Positions 41,883 to 51,631 are shown, counted from the first letter of the stretch. The stretch: 64,000 nucleotides of DNA from an uncultured Prevotella sp. (GCA_937907705.1 CALCVP010000020.1:51954-115953); one strand, 5' to 3'. Notes: generated by a model from the letters alone, not told the origin. Translations and numbers: made by a program.

Positions 41883-42830
41883 ATGAGATTAACAAGCGAA
41901 AAGATAAAAGCCGAGGCCTTGAACCTCGGTTTTTTTGCATGCGGAATAGCTAAGGCTGCTCCCGTAAGTGCTACTGAGGCTCAGAAGTTGCGCCTTTGGA
42001 TTGAGCATAAAGATTATGCGGGGATGACGTATATGGCTAATCATACAGACAAGCGCATAGATCCGCGATTGTTGATGGATGGTTTGAAGAGCATAGTGTG
42101 TGTGGCGTTCAATTATGCTCCTGTCCATCGTTTGCCCTCTAATCAGTTGCAATTTGCTGCGTATGCTTTAGGACAGGATTATCATGACATTGTCAAGGCG
42201 CGTCTGCATGCGTTGGCTGCACGTTTAGGATTAAGTGATTATCGTGCATTTTGCGACAGTGCACCAGTGCTGGAACGCTATTGGGCAGTGCAAGCAGGCT
42301 TGGGATGGGTAGGAAAAAACCATCAGTTGATAGTGCCACGAGCGGGTAGCATGTTTTTTTTAGGCGAATTGTTTTTAGACATTACGCTTGATTATGATAC
42401 ACCGCAGCGTTCGCATTGTGGCACTTGTAGAGCTTGCTTGGATGCTTGTCCTACCGGTGCTCTTTGTGAACCTGATACTTTGATAGCTCCAACGGGCTTT
42501 ACTGCGTGTCGCTGTCTGTCGTACCAAACAATAGAAAACCGTGGGGATATTCCGTTAGAAGTAGCATCTAAAATGGGCAATGTGGTGTATGGGTGCGACC
42601 GTTGTCAGCAAGCTTGCCCTTGGAACCGTTTTGCTCAACCCAATACAGAACCTTTGCTTCAACCTCGTTCAGAGTTATTGACCATGACACGTGAGCGTTG
42701 GCAAAACCTGACAGTAGACGAATATCGTCGGCTATTTAAAGGTAGTGCGGTAAAACGAGCTAAATACGAGGGGTTGATGCGCAATATACAAGCGGTTATG
42801 AATAATGAAAATAAAAATAAAACTGAGTAG
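41883..42830 (+). CDS. queG: Epoxyqueuosine reductase
   Basis: It reduces epoxyqueuosine to queuosine in tRNA, using cobalamin and two [4Fe-4S] clusters. The 315-residue protein has the N-terminal catalytic part (VAFNYAPVHRLPSNQLQFAAYALGQDYHDIVK, about 75-110; ERYWAVQAGLGWVGKNHQLI) and a ferredoxin-like domain with CGTCRACLDACPTGAL and CDRCQQACPWN. CRCLSYQTIENRG is diagnostic of QueG. Together with nrdJ it is a second cobalamin-dependent enzyme in the window. The C-terminal HEAT-like extension of Gram-positive QueG is missing, as in E. coli. Confidence 0.95.
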   Translation: MRLTSEKIKAEALNLGFFACGIAKAAPVSATEAQKLRLWIEHKDYAGMTYMANHTDKRIDPRLLMDGLKSIVCVAFNYAPVHRLPSNQLQFAAYALGQDYHDIVKARLHALAARLGLSDYRAFCDSAPVLERYWAVQAGLGWVGKNHQLIVPRAGSMFFLGELFLDITLDYDTPQRSHCGTCRACLDACPTGALCEPDTLIAPTGFTACRCLSYQTIENRGDIPLEVASKMGNVVYGCDRCQQACPWNRFAQPNTEPLLQPRSELLTMTRERWQNLTVDEYRRLFKGSAVKRAKYEGLMRNIQAVMNNENKNKTE

Positions 42831-42906
42831 ATATTCAAAGGTATATCTATCCTTATGGAACAATTACTTAGCATAAAGAAATAAGAAAATAAACGAAAAA
42901 CAAGTA

Positions 42907-43416
42907 ATGCAACAGATAAGAAAAGACCGCGTGTTGGCGGCTATGGTAAAGGCTTTCTTCCAGTATTTTGTTACGGGTATTATTGAGAGCCAGTCAACAT
43001 GTGATATTCAAGAACGTTTTGAACCTCGGAATGTAAAGCAGGTAATGCTTAATAATTACGAACAGGTGTCGCGCTATTATAATAAGGAAGCATTCTATCT
43101 GATTTTCAGAATGAATTATGAGGTCGAAAACATGGAGCAAGTGTTGCGCGATTTTGTAACCAGCAGTACTACTGAGATGGACCTTGTGCGCCTGGCGTGT
43201 CGTACCAATCAGTTTTATGCTACGATGGTCAATGAGTATAAACGCAACTTTGAATTACTGCTGTGTGGCAGATTGGCTACCTCGGAAGAACATGAGCAAA
43301 ACTATACTCGCTGCGAACAGCTTGGCGTGATGGATCTTGATATTGCACAAAGCTTGGTAAACAAGATGGCTGCCAATGCCTATGCTCATGGGCAAAATAT
43401 CCAAGCTGCGAAGTAA
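42907..43416 (+). CDS. Unrecognised helical protein
   Basis: A 169-residue soluble protein, predicted nearly all alpha-helical, with no signal peptide or membrane segment. It is rich in Gln, Asn and Met and includes FEPRNVKQVMLNNYEQVSRYYNKEAFYLIFRMNYEVENMEQVLRDF and several isolated cysteines (residues about 33, 98, 120, 136). I do not recognise the family. The ATG follows an AT-rich leader 76 nt after queG; it could be co-transcribed. ATG start and codon use look like those of its neighbours, so it is probably a real gene. Confidence 0.7.
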   Translation: MQQIRKDRVLAAMVKAFFQYFVTGIIESQSTCDIQERFEPRNVKQVMLNNYEQVSRYYNKEAFYLIFRMNYEVENMEQVLRDFVTSSTTEMDLVRLACRTNQFYATMVNEYKRNFELLLCGRLATSEEHEQNYTRCEQLGVMDLDIAQSLVNKMAANAYAHGQNIQAAK

Positions 43417-43556
43417 TAGCTATGAAACCGTATAGTTTTTGGAGGTTATGATGATGATATTCAGTAGGAAATGCTTGCAAATTTCTGCTGAATGTTATTT
43501 CTTATGCACAATGCTAATAATAGGGTTAAAACTTTTTTAGTTTGAAAAATTGTTAT

Positions 43557-43564
43557 TATATTTG
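43557..43564 (+). promoter_or_regulatory. Probable -7 box for the nucleotidyltransferase gene
   Basis: TATATTTG lies 98 nt before the ATG. A TTTG at 43541-43544 is too close to be a standard -33 element, so this assignment is weak. Confidence 0.4.
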
Positions 43565-43662
43565 CATTTGTGTTATGGCATACGCTTTATAGGGGTTTTA
43601 TATTTCTGGTAGTGTTTGCCTTTTAGACTGTTAAATCTAACATAACTTATTTATACAAAACA

Positions 43663-44574
43663 ATGAAACCTACATTATTATTATTAGCTGCTGGAATGGG
43701 AAGCCGTTACGGTGGCTTGAAACAGTTAGACGGTTTAGGTCCTAACGGTGAAACAATCATGGATTATTCTATATACGATGCTATCAAGGCGGGCTTTGGT
43801 AAGATTGTATTTGTTATCCGTAAAGATTTTGAAAAGGATTTTCGTGAGAAGATATTGAGTAAATATGAAGGTCATATACCCGCAGAATTGTGCTTTCAAA
43901 GTCTTGATGCACTGCCAGAAGGCTTTACTTGTCCTGAAGGCCGTGTAAAACCTTGGGGTACTAATCATGCTGTATTGATGGCTAAAGACGTTATCAAAGA
44001 GCCTTTCTGTGTTATCAACTGCGATGACTTCTATAACCGTGACGCATTCATGGTGATAGGAAAGTTCTTGGCAAATCTTCCTGAAAACAGCAAGAATACG
44101 TATGCTATGGTAGGTTTCCGTGTGGGCAATACCTTATCTGAAAATGGTACTGTAGCACGTGGTATCTGTTCAAAAGACGCACAGGAAAATCTTACTACCG
44201 TAGTAGAGCGTACAGAAATTATGCGTGTTAACGGTCCCGTTTGCTATAAAGATGAGCAAGGTCAGTGGGTAGCTGTAGACGATAATACACCTGTTTCAAT
44301 GAACATGTGGGGCTTTACGCCAGATTACTTTGAACATAGCGAGGCTTATTTCAAGGAATTCCTTTCTGATCCAGCTAATATGAGCAATTTAAAGGCGGAG
44401 TTCTTCATACCTCTGATGGTCAATAAACTTATCAATGAGAAAACAGCTACTGTGAAAGTGCTTGACACTACCAGTAAGTGGTTTGGTGTAACTTATGCTG
44501 CTGACCGTCAGAGTGTGGTTGACAAGATACAGAGTCTTATTGATGCAGGTGTTTATCCTAACAAACTGTTTTAA
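43663..44574 (+). CDS. Sugar-phosphate nucleotidyltransferase family protein
   Basis: A 303-residue protein with the NTP-transferase fold: LLLLAAGMGSRYGGLKQLDGLGPNGETIMDYSIYDA at the N terminus binds the nucleotide, WGTNHAVLMAKDVI and the metal-binding INCDDFYNRDAF follow. Homologues are often adjacent to a small kinase or phosphotransferase and salvage sugars; no such partner is seen here. The sugar and nucleotide cannot be assigned. It is bounded by a probable promoter and a strong terminator, so it is transcribed alone. Confidence 0.87.
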   Translation: MKPTLLLLAAGMGSRYGGLKQLDGLGPNGETIMDYSIYDAIKAGFGKIVFVIRKDFEKDFREKILSKYEGHIPAELCFQSLDALPEGFTCPEGRVKPWGTNHAVLMAKDVIKEPFCVINCDDFYNRDAFMVIGKFLANLPENSKNTYAMVGFRVGNTLSENGTVARGICSKDAQENLTTVVERTEIMRVNGPVCYKDEQGQWVAVDDNTPVSMNMWGFTPDYFEHSEAYFKEFLSDPANMSNLKAEFFIPLMVNKLINEKTATVKVLDTTSKWFGVTYAADRQSVVDKIQSLIDAGVYPNKLF

Positions 44575-44915
44575 TAAAACTTTATAACTTGCAACTTGTT
44601 TAGGAAAAGGTATTGGCTGTACCTATTGCCATATAAGTATTTGTAGAAGAAACGATAAGAAGTACAGGATGCGTCATAAGACATTGTTGTGGCGCATCCT
44701 TTCTTTTTTATAGAATCAATATATATAAGGATTTACTGTTTAGTAAAGATTCAAAAATTGCTGAATAGTGAGATGATAAGTAGATATGAATAGCTGATTA
44801 TAATAAAATCGGCTGTAGTTTGCATCTTGTTTGTTTGATTGGAAACGAGCATGCAGCCATCTGCTTAGGCATTTGTGTATAGGTAAAATATAGAAAGAAC
44901 GAACTAATTTACGAA
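44575..44915. other. Intergenic region after the nucleotidyltransferase gene
   Basis: Holds a strong terminator (44666-44700 plus T-run). The remaining 215 bp before the DHH gene show no clear promoter or other structure. Confidence 0.5.
44666..44700 (+). terminator. Rho-independent terminator, 13-bp stem
   Basis: AGGATGCGTCATA (44666-44678) pairs with TGTGGCGCATCCT (44688-44700) with two wobbles, followed by TTCTTTTTT. Confidence 0.85.
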
Positions 44916-45941
44916 ATGAATATCAATTTACTAACCGCAGATGAAGTGTCGCTTCTGCGTGGACTGATAGACACATCGCGCAATATAGTGTTGTGCTGCC
45001 ACCGTAGTCCTGATGGTGATGCCGTGGGTTCGGTATTAGGTTGGGCAGAGTATTTACGTGCTTGCGGTAAAGTGCCTTTAATGGTTGTGCCAGATGCTTA
45101 CCCTGATTTCTTGCAGTGGCTACCTGGTACTGAGCGTATGATGCGCTACGACCGTCATCAGCAGTTTGTCAATGACGCGTTAGCTAAGGCAGATTTGATA
45201 TTTTGCCTTGATTTTAATACGGCATCGCGTACCGATGACATGGCTTCTTATTTAGAGGCATCACCTGCAAAGAAAGTGCTCATTGACCATCATTTAGGAC
45301 CAGGTATCAACACAACTCTTTGCATTTCTCATCCTGAAGCATGTAGCACCTGTGAGTTGGTATTTCGGTTGATATGGCAATTGGAGGGCTTTGATGCCAT
45401 GTCTTATAAGTGTGCTGTTCCAATATATTGTGGCATGATGACAGATACGGGTGGCTTTACTTATAACTCCAATCGTCCTGAGATATTCTTTATTATCAGT
45501 CAATTGCTTACAAAGAATATCAATAAAGACAAAATCTACCGCAACGTTTACAACAATTATAGTATTAATCGTATGCGTCTTATCGGCTATGTGCTTTATA
45601 ATAAGCTCACAGTTATCGATGAGCGCAGTGCCTCTTATTTTGTACTTAGTCGCGAAGACCTTAAGCGTTTCCATTATATAAAAGGCGATGCAGAGGGACT
45701 TGTCAATATGCCATTACAAATAAAAGGTTCAAAATTGAGTATCTCATTGCGTCAAGATACAGAGAAAGACAATTTAGTATGGCTTAGCTTGCGGTCGGTA
45801 GATGATTTTCCTTGTAATCTTATGGCAGAGCGTTACTTTAATGGTGGCGGTCATCTTAATGCTGCGGGTGGCCGTTTAGAGTGCAGCATGGAGGAAGCGG
45901 AGCAGCGTGTGCGTCAAGCTATCATGGAGTTTCAACCCTGA
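44916..45941 (+). CDS. DHH-family phosphoesterase (NrnA-type oligoribonuclease / pAp phosphatase)
   Basis: A 341-residue DHH/DHHA1 protein. Motifs in order: CCHRSPDGDAVGSVLGW (motif I, metal ligands), FCLDFNTASRTDDM (motif II), LIDHHLGPGINTT (the DHH signature, about residues 125-138), MMTDTGGFTYNSN (motif IV) and NGGGHLNAAGGRL in DHHA1 near the C terminus. NrnA-like enzymes degrade 2-5 nt RNA or pGpG and dephosphorylate pAp. It precedes the DUF4827 lipoprotein gene by about 160 nt. Confidence 0.92.
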   Translation: MNINLLTADEVSLLRGLIDTSRNIVLCCHRSPDGDAVGSVLGWAEYLRACGKVPLMVVPDAYPDFLQWLPGTERMMRYDRHQQFVNDALAKADLIFCLDFNTASRTDDMASYLEASPAKKVLIDHHLGPGINTTLCISHPEACSTCELVFRLIWQLEGFDAMSYKCAVPIYCGMMTDTGGFTYNSNRPEIFFIISQLLTKNINKDKIYRNVYNNYSINRMRLIGYVLYNKLTVIDERSASYFVLSREDLKRFHYIKGDAEGLVNMPLQIKGSKLSISLRQDTEKDNLVWLSLRSVDDFPCNLMAERYFNGGGHLNAAGGRLECSMEEAEQRVRQAIMEFQP

Positions 45942-46067
45942 TGCCATAATTGGATAGAGTTATTTAATGAGTTTTTCCAATCTCTTTTACAAAATTCATT
46001 AGCTATTGCTTATCGTTAATATAGCATAATAAACAAACGACATGACTGATAATTGCTGCATTTTTTG

Positions 46068-46075
46068 TAATTTTG
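46068..46075 (+). promoter_or_regulatory. Probable -7 box for the DUF4827 gene
   Basis: TAATTTTG, 29 nt before the ATG; the best upstream TTG (46053-46055) is closer than usual. Confidence 0.45.
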
Positions 46076-46104
46076 CCATGTTTTAAATTACTAAATCAAT
46101 AAAA

Positions 46105-46752
46105 ATGAAGAATTTAGCCTTTGCTTTGATGGCAATTATCTCAATCATAGCGTTTGCCAGTTGTGATGATACGGAGACTTATGCTGAGCAGAAAGATAAA
46201 GAGAATGCAGCCATAGCTCAATTTATAAAAGATCAGAAAATTACCCCTATTACAGAGGAGCAGTTTGCCGATCAGGGCTATACCACTGATACAACGACAG
46301 GCAAAAACCAGTTTGTAAAGATGCAACATTCGGGCGTTTATATGCAAATCGTACGATCAGGCAACGGAACAAAGTTGAAAGATGGTGAGACAGCTACTAT
46401 TCTTTGCCGTTTTAATGAGACTAATTTGCTTACCAATGAGTTGCAACTTTCCAATATGAACCAGACCTATGCACGCTATCCTGAGAAGATGACCATAACT
46501 GACGACAGTGGAAGTTTTACGGCTTCGTTTATCTATGACAATGATCATCTCAGCTTGATGTATAGTGCTTATAACTCAACAGCAGTGCCTTCTGGTTGGT
46601 TAGTGCCGTTTACTTACATAAAGGTAGGTTCTGTTGATGATGAGAACAAGGCTTATGTACGCTTGATAGTGCCCCATAACCAAGGTCAGTCTTATGCAGC
46701 TTCAAGTGTATATCCATGTTATTATGAAATAACTTTCCAGCGCGGAAAATAA
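46105..46752 (+). CDS. DUF4827-type lipoprotein (FKBP-like fold)
   Basis: A 215-residue lipoprotein with a signal peptide ending in the lipobox FASC (MKNLAFALMAIISIIAFASCDD). The first 70 residues are charged and helical (TYAEQKDKENAAIAQFIKDQKITPITEEQF), followed by a beta-rich domain (GVYMQIVRSGNGTKLKDGETATILCRFNETNLL...GSFTASFIYD...VPSGWLVPFTYIKVG...AYVRLIVPHNQG...YPCYYEITFQ) that resembles FKBP-type peptidyl-prolyl isomerases, as in DUF4827. Catalytic residues of FKBP are not obviously conserved. It lies just upstream of glmM, separated by a terminator. Confidence 0.85.
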   Translation: MKNLAFALMAIISIIAFASCDDTETYAEQKDKENAAIAQFIKDQKITPITEEQFADQGYTTDTTTGKNQFVKMQHSGVYMQIVRSGNGTKLKDGETATILCRFNETNLLTNELQLSNMNQTYARYPEKMTITDDSGSFTASFIYDNDHLSLMYSAYNSTAVPSGWLVPFTYIKVGSVDDENKAYVRLIVPHNQGQSYAASSVYPCYYEITFQRGK

Positions 46753-46758
46753 TATTTA

Positions 46759-46813
46759 CAGGTGTTTCGGGTCTAAATGATGATTGTCAGATGTCCGAAA
46801 TACCTGATTTTTT
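46759..46813 (+). terminator. Terminator between DUF4827 and glmM genes
   Basis: CAGGTGTTTCGG (46759-46770) pairs with CCGAAATACCTG (46795-46806), one G-T wobble, then TTTTTT. Confidence 0.75.
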
Positions 46814-46846
46814 ATATACAATAACCTTTAACGATAATACGTTAAT

Positions 46847-48235
46847 ATGACACTTATAAAATCAATTTCGGGCATTAGAGGTACCATCGGTGGTCCTACG
46901 GGCGACACTTTAAACCCTCTTGATATAGTAAAGTTTGTAACCGCTTATGCTACTTTTATCCGCAATAGTGGCCAGTCCAACAGCGGAAAGATTGTGGTAG
47001 GCCGTGATGCACGCATTTCAGGTGAGATGGTAAAGAATGTAGTGTGCGGAACATTGATGGGTTTTGGCTATGATGTAGTCAATATAGGCTTGGCTACTAC
47101 ACCTACTACTGAACTTGCTGTGCGCATGACGGGTGCCGATGGTGGTATCATTATTACTGCCAGCCACAATCCGCGTCAATGGAATGCACTGAAGTTGCTT
47201 AACCATGAGGGCGAATTTTTGAACAAAGCAGATGGCAACAAAGTGCTTGAGATAGCCGAGAAAGAAGATTTTCAGTATGCAGATGTAGACCATTTAGGTC
47301 ATTATAAAGAAGACAATACTTTCAATCAGCGTCATATTGATGCCGTGTTGGCATTGAAATTAGTCGATGTTGAGGCTATTAAAAAAGCCCGTTTTCATGT
47401 TTGTGTAGATACTATTAACAGTGTTGGTGGCATCATTCTGCCACAATTGCTTACTGCTCTCGGCGTGGAATATGAAGTATTGAACGGCACGCCTAATGGT
47501 GATTTTGCCCATAATCCAGAGCCGCTTGAGAAAAACCTTGGCGGTATCATGGAGCGTATGCGCAGCGGTAAGTTTGATTTGGGCATTGTAGTAGACCCGG
47601 ATGTTGACCGCTTGGCCTTTATTTGTGAAGATGGCCGCATGTTCGGAGAAGAATACACATTGGTGTCTGTGGCTGATTATGTATTGACCCATACTCCTGG
47701 CAATACTGTAAGTAACCTTAGCAGCACCCGTGCTTTGCGTGATGTAACAGAGAAGCATGGCGGCAAATATACTGCGGCTGCCGTTGGTGAGGTAAATGTT
47801 ACTACCAAGATGAAGGAAGTGGGTGCAGTAATAGGTGGCGAAGGCAATGGCGGAGTTATTTATCCTGAGTGCCATTATGGTCGCGATGCGCTTGTAGGCA
47901 TAGCCCTCTTCCTGTCTTCATTGGCTCAGAAAGGTTGTAAGGTCAGTCAGCTTCGTGCTACTTTCCCCAACTATTATATAGCCAAAAACCGTATAGATCT
48001 TACCCCTTCTACCGATGTTGATGCCATATTGCGAAAGGTGAAGGAGATGTATAGCCACGAACAGGTAAATGACATTGACGGTGTGAAGATAGATTTTCCT
48101 GACAGATGGGTACATCTGCGCAAGTCAAATACGGAGCCTATCATCCGTGTTTACAGCGAGGCTGCTACCATGGAAGAGGCGGATGCCTTAGGAAAGAAAA
48201 TCATGCAGGTGGTTTATGATATGCAGAAACAGTAG
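46847..48235 (+). CDS. glmM: Phosphoglucosamine mutase
   Basis: It interconverts glucosamine-6-phosphate and glucosamine-1-phosphate on the way to UDP-GlcNAc. The 462-residue protein has the four-domain layout of alpha-D-phosphohexomutases: active-site phosphoserine S106 in TASHNPRQWNALKL, metal loop DPDVDRLAF (D250, D252, D254), sugar-binding GEGNGGVIYPECHYGRDA and phosphate-binding RKSNTEPIIRVYSEA. The start MTLIKSISGIRGTIGG is standard. Bacteroidota members can also act as PGM/PMM; GlmM is the best fit for a single copy. It ends at a strong terminator. Confidence 0.92.
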   Translation: MTLIKSISGIRGTIGGPTGDTLNPLDIVKFVTAYATFIRNSGQSNSGKIVVGRDARISGEMVKNVVCGTLMGFGYDVVNIGLATTPTTELAVRMTGADGGIIITASHNPRQWNALKLLNHEGEFLNKADGNKVLEIAEKEDFQYADVDHLGHYKEDNTFNQRHIDAVLALKLVDVEAIKKARFHVCVDTINSVGGIILPQLLTALGVEYEVLNGTPNGDFAHNPEPLEKNLGGIMERMRSGKFDLGIVVDPDVDRLAFICEDGRMFGEEYTLVSVADYVLTHTPGNTVSNLSSTRALRDVTEKHGGKYTAAAVGEVNVTTKMKEVGAVIGGEGNGGVIYPECHYGRDALVGIALFLSSLAQKGCKVSQLRATFPNYYIAKNRIDLTPSTDVDAILRKVKEMYSHEQVNDIDGVKIDFPDRWVHLRKSNTEPIIRVYSEAATMEEADALGKKIMQVVYDMQKQ

Positions 48236-48544
48236 AAACCACACAATATAGGCATTCAGTCTTGCTTATATTATAAGGGTTGTTGCAAGTTATAGTTCAT
48301 TTTACTATGGCATTGCAGCAGCCCTTTTTGTGTGTTATGATTTACCTTTTGGGTATTGTTTGTAATTGTATTGTAATGTGTATGCAATACAATAGTAACG
48401 TATTGTTTATAAAAATGAAACACAAGTTATCTATTTTTGCAACAGAAATTAAAGGTAGCATGCAGGTTGTTTTTAAGTTATTTACAATTTGTATCTTAAC
48501 ATAGCTCTGCATGCTTGAGGTGAATTCGTTTATAATAACTATTT
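48236..48544. other. Intergenic region between glmM and ppk1
   Basis: Contains the glmM terminator (48275-48329), a 9-bp hairpin ATTGTATTG/CAATACAAT (48365-48393) and TATTTTTG (48432-48439), a possible -7 box for ppk1 with a leader of about 100 nt. No gene seen. Confidence 0.55.
48275..48329 (+). terminator. Terminator of glmM, 14-bp stem
   Basis: AAGGGTTGTTGCAA (48275-48288) pairs with TTGCAGCAGCCCTT (48313-48326) with two G-U pairs, continued by TTT. Confidence 0.75.
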
Positions 48545-50662
48545 ATGGCAACAAAGAAAACTAAAAAATTGAAGTCCATTGATCGTGATGTCAGTTGGAT
48601 GTTCTTCAATCATCGTATTCTACAAGAAGCGCAAAAGGAGACAGTACCTTTGTTGGAGCGTTTGTCATTCCTTGGCATTTACTCTAATAATCTTGACGAG
48701 TTTTTCCGCGTTCGTATGGCTTCATTGAACCGTTTGTTGGAGTCAGACAATAAAGAGATACGCAAGCGCCATGATGACATACGCAAAACCATCAAGACAA
48801 TCAACAAGCTTAATGCTACTTACAGCACAGAATATGCTGATGCCATAAATCAAGTGTTCAAGAGCTTGGAGCAACATAATATCCGCTTATTGGATGAACA
48901 GCATCTGAATGACGAGCAAAAAGAATATCTGAAGGCATTCTTTTATGACAAGCTTAATGGCTATATCAATCCAATTTGGTTTTCAGAGGTAGAGGAGATA
49001 GCTAAGTTGGAAGACAACCGTATTTATCTGTTGGTAAAAAAGACGGAGTGCGGCAGTGGGGTAAAGAAGCCTAAATCGCATTTGTTCATTGTAAAAGTGC
49101 CTGATAGGGAAACGGGCCGCTTCTTGAAAGTGCCTTCTTCTGATGGTATGGACAACATTATGTATTTGGACGATGTAATACGTTACTGTTTGCCACTTAC
49201 GTTTATAGGCTTCAATGAGAGCACTTTTGAGGCTTATTCGTTTAAGTTTACCAAAGATGCAGAGATGGAGATGGACAATGCTTCAGACTATGGCGTATTG
49301 CAGAAGATAGCAAAAGGTGTAATCAGCAGACGTAAAGGCGATCCTGTACGACTGATTTACGACCGCCAAATGCCGCGTGACATGCAGCGGAAACTGATGG
49401 AAAAGATGCATCTTGACCGTCTTGACACCGCATTGGCCAGCAGCAGATACCAAAATCACAAAGACTTGATGTCGTTTCCCGGCAGCAACCATTCCGATTT
49501 GAAGTTTCCTCGCTGGAAACCTATCATGCCTACTGCATTCTTGAGTGACGAGAGCGTGCTGCAACAGATACGCCGCAAAGATTTGTTTATACATGTTCCA
49601 TATCACTCTTTCGACAGTTATATCCGTGTGTTGCGTGAGGCGGCCCTCCAGCCGGAGGTAAAATCCATCAAGACAACACTTTATCGCTTGGCCAAAGACT
49701 CTAAAGTTGTGAAAGCGCTTATCTGCGCTGCGCGCAATGGAAAGAAAGTAACAGCTGTGGTAGAGCTTTTGGCTCGTTTTGACGAAGAGAGCAATATCAA
49801 GTGGAGCAAGCGCATGCAGGAAGAAGGCATACACGTCATTTATGGCGTAGAAGGTCTTAAAATACACTCTAAACTGCTGCATATAGAGTCGTCGAAAGGC
49901 AATATTGCGTGTATCGGAACGGGCAATTTCCATGAAGGCAATGCCAAAGTCTACACAGATTATTTGATGATGACTGCCCGCAAAGAGTTGGTCAATGAAG
50001 TAAGCAGAGTGTTTGATTTCATAGAAAAGCCATTTTCACAACCTCATTTCAAGCACTTGCTCGTGTCTCCCATTACAATGAAGACGCGTATTTTGCAACT
50101 AATCAATACCGAGATAAAGAATGCTCGCTTGGGCCGTGAGGCTTGGATTAAGGTAAAAATCAATCATATCACCGAGCCTGACGTGGTGAACAAGCTTTAT
50201 GAAGCTGCCAGTGAGGGCGTGAAAATAGACCTCGTGGTAAGAGGAAACTGCTCATTGGTAACCACCCAGCCTGCTTTGCAGGGCAATATAAAGGGTGTGG
50301 GTATTATAGACCGCTATCTGGAACACTCGCGTATCCTTATCTTCTGTAATGGCGGCTCGCCTCGTTGTTATATAGGAAGTGCCGACTGGATGCCTCGCAA
50401 TCTGCTTAACCGTATAGAAGTAATGACTCCTGTGTTTGACGAAGATATGCAACGCGACTTGAAGCGCACCGTAGAGTATGGATTGGCTGATACTACCAAC
50501 GGCCGCATTGTAGACGGCAGTGGCAGCAATTGTCTGCAAAGTATGGAAAACCAGCAGCCGTTCCGCTCGCAAGAGCAACTTTATCTGGCATATAAGAAAG
50601 AGGCGGAGCAACAAGAGAAAGTGGCAGCAGAAAATACCGCAAGTGAACCGTCAAACTCATAA
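48545..50662 (+). CDS. ppk1: Polyphosphate kinase 1
   Basis: PPK1 polymerises the gamma-phosphate of ATP into polyphosphate. The 705-residue protein has all four domains: N-terminal helical region (SIDRDVSWMFFNHRILQEA), head domain (about 120-320) and two PLD-like catalytic domains. The phospho-accepting histidine is H441 in LKIHSKLLHI; FVHVPYHSFDSYIRVLREAA-type and GTGNFHEGNAKVYTDYLMMTA motifs flank it, and a second HKD-like His lies in LEHSRILIFCNGG. The C-terminal 60 residues are Gln/Glu-rich. It precedes ppx by 26 nt, giving a synthesis/degradation pair. Confidence 0.96.
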   Translation: MATKKTKKLKSIDRDVSWMFFNHRILQEAQKETVPLLERLSFLGIYSNNLDEFFRVRMASLNRLLESDNKEIRKRHDDIRKTIKTINKLNATYSTEYADAINQVFKSLEQHNIRLLDEQHLNDEQKEYLKAFFYDKLNGYINPIWFSEVEEIAKLEDNRIYLLVKKTECGSGVKKPKSHLFIVKVPDRETGRFLKVPSSDGMDNIMYLDDVIRYCLPLTFIGFNESTFEAYSFKFTKDAEMEMDNASDYGVLQKIAKGVISRRKGDPVRLIYDRQMPRDMQRKLMEKMHLDRLDTALASSRYQNHKDLMSFPGSNHSDLKFPRWKPIMPTAFLSDESVLQQIRRKDLFIHVPYHSFDSYIRVLREAALQPEVKSIKTTLYRLAKDSKVVKALICAARNGKKVTAVVELLARFDEESNIKWSKRMQEEGIHVIYGVEGLKIHSKLLHIESSKGNIACIGTGNFHEGNAKVYTDYLMMTARKELVNEVSRVFDFIEKPFSQPHFKHLLVSPITMKTRILQLINTEIKNARLGREAWIKVKINHITEPDVVNKLYEAASEGVKIDLVVRGNCSLVTTQPALQGNIKGVGIIDRYLEHSRILIFCNGGSPRCYIGSADWMPRNLLNRIEVMTPVFDEDMQRDLKRTVEYGLADTTNGRIVDGSGSNCLQSMENQQPFRSQEQLYLAYKKEAEQQEKVAAENTASEPSNS

Positions 50663-50688
50663 TATCAAACTTTTAAATCAATAGAACC

Positions 50689-51624
50689 ATGAGATTAGCA
50701 GCTATAGATATCGGCTCTAACGGGGCTCGTTTGCTGATAAAGAACTTTAGAATAAGCGATGAGGGCACTTTACAGGTTTCTCGTGTCATGTATATGCGTG
50801 TCCCCTTGCGATTAGGTTCAGACGTGTTTACCCTTGGCAAGATTTCCCATGAACGCCAAGTGATGATGAAACACATGCTTAAGGCGTTTCGACAGTTGAT
50901 GAAGTTGAACCAAGTAGAAGATTATAGGGCATGTGCCACATCTGCCATGCGCGACGCTGAAAACGGCAAGAAGCTGATAAAGCAGTTGCGCAAGGCAACA
51001 GACATCAATTTGGAGGTGGTCGATGGCAAGGAAGAAGCCCTGCTGTTGTGCAACAACATAGTAGAGCAGTTGGAGAGCACCAAAGGTAACTATGCTTATA
51101 TAGATGTGGGTGGAGGCAGCACAGAGGTGTCTCTGCTGCACGATGGTGTGCTGACTCACAGCCAGTCTTACAACATAGGAACGCTCCGTATGCTGGGAGG
51201 AAAGGTCTCTACCGATAATGTAAAGGCGATGACCGCCGACTTAAAGCGTTTTGCGGCAACCATGCCCGATATTAAAATCATAGGTTCAGGTGGCAATATC
51301 AACAAGCTTTATAAACTTGCCCATAACAAGAATGCTTCCCGGCAGATAGAGGTCAGCGAGATAACGGCACTCTACAACAAGTTGCAACCGCTGAGCTTGG
51401 AAGAGCGCATTGAGCAGTTTGGCTTGAAAGTGGACCGTGCGGATGTGATTGTTCCTGCTGCTCAGATTTTCATGTGGGCAGCAGATGCATTGCAATGCAA
51501 TGTAATAACCGTGCCGAATATCAGCTTGGCTGACAGCATAGTAGACGGACTTTACCGCAACAAGTATTCATTGACTGCCACTGCTGATGCTCTACCACAG
51601 CCGCAGGATGATGATGCTGAATAA
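50689..51624 (+). CDS. ppx: Exopolyphosphatase / guanosine pentaphosphatase family (Ppx/GppA)
   Basis: A 311-residue ASKHA-fold protein: RLAAIDIGSNGARLLI at the N terminus, CATSAMRDAENG, the phosphate-binding YIDVGGGSTEVSLL (about 124-137), and GSGGNINKLYKLA. The short length means it lacks the C-terminal HD-type domain of E. coli Ppx/GppA, as is normal in Bacteroidota. It hydrolyses polyphosphate from the end or pppGpp; the ppk1 neighbour favours polyphosphate. A strong terminator follows directly. Confidence 0.92.
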   Translation: MRLAAIDIGSNGARLLIKNFRISDEGTLQVSRVMYMRVPLRLGSDVFTLGKISHERQVMMKHMLKAFRQLMKLNQVEDYRACATSAMRDAENGKKLIKQLRKATDINLEVVDGKEEALLLCNNIVEQLESTKGNYAYIDVGGGSTEVSLLHDGVLTHSQSYNIGTLRMLGGKVSTDNVKAMTADLKRFAATMPDIKIIGSGGNINKLYKLAHNKNASRQIEVSEITALYNKLQPLSLEERIEQFGLKVDRADVIVPAAQIFMWAADALQCNVITVPNISLADSIVDGLYRNKYSLTATADALPQPQDDDAE

Positions 51625-51631
51625 TGAAAAT

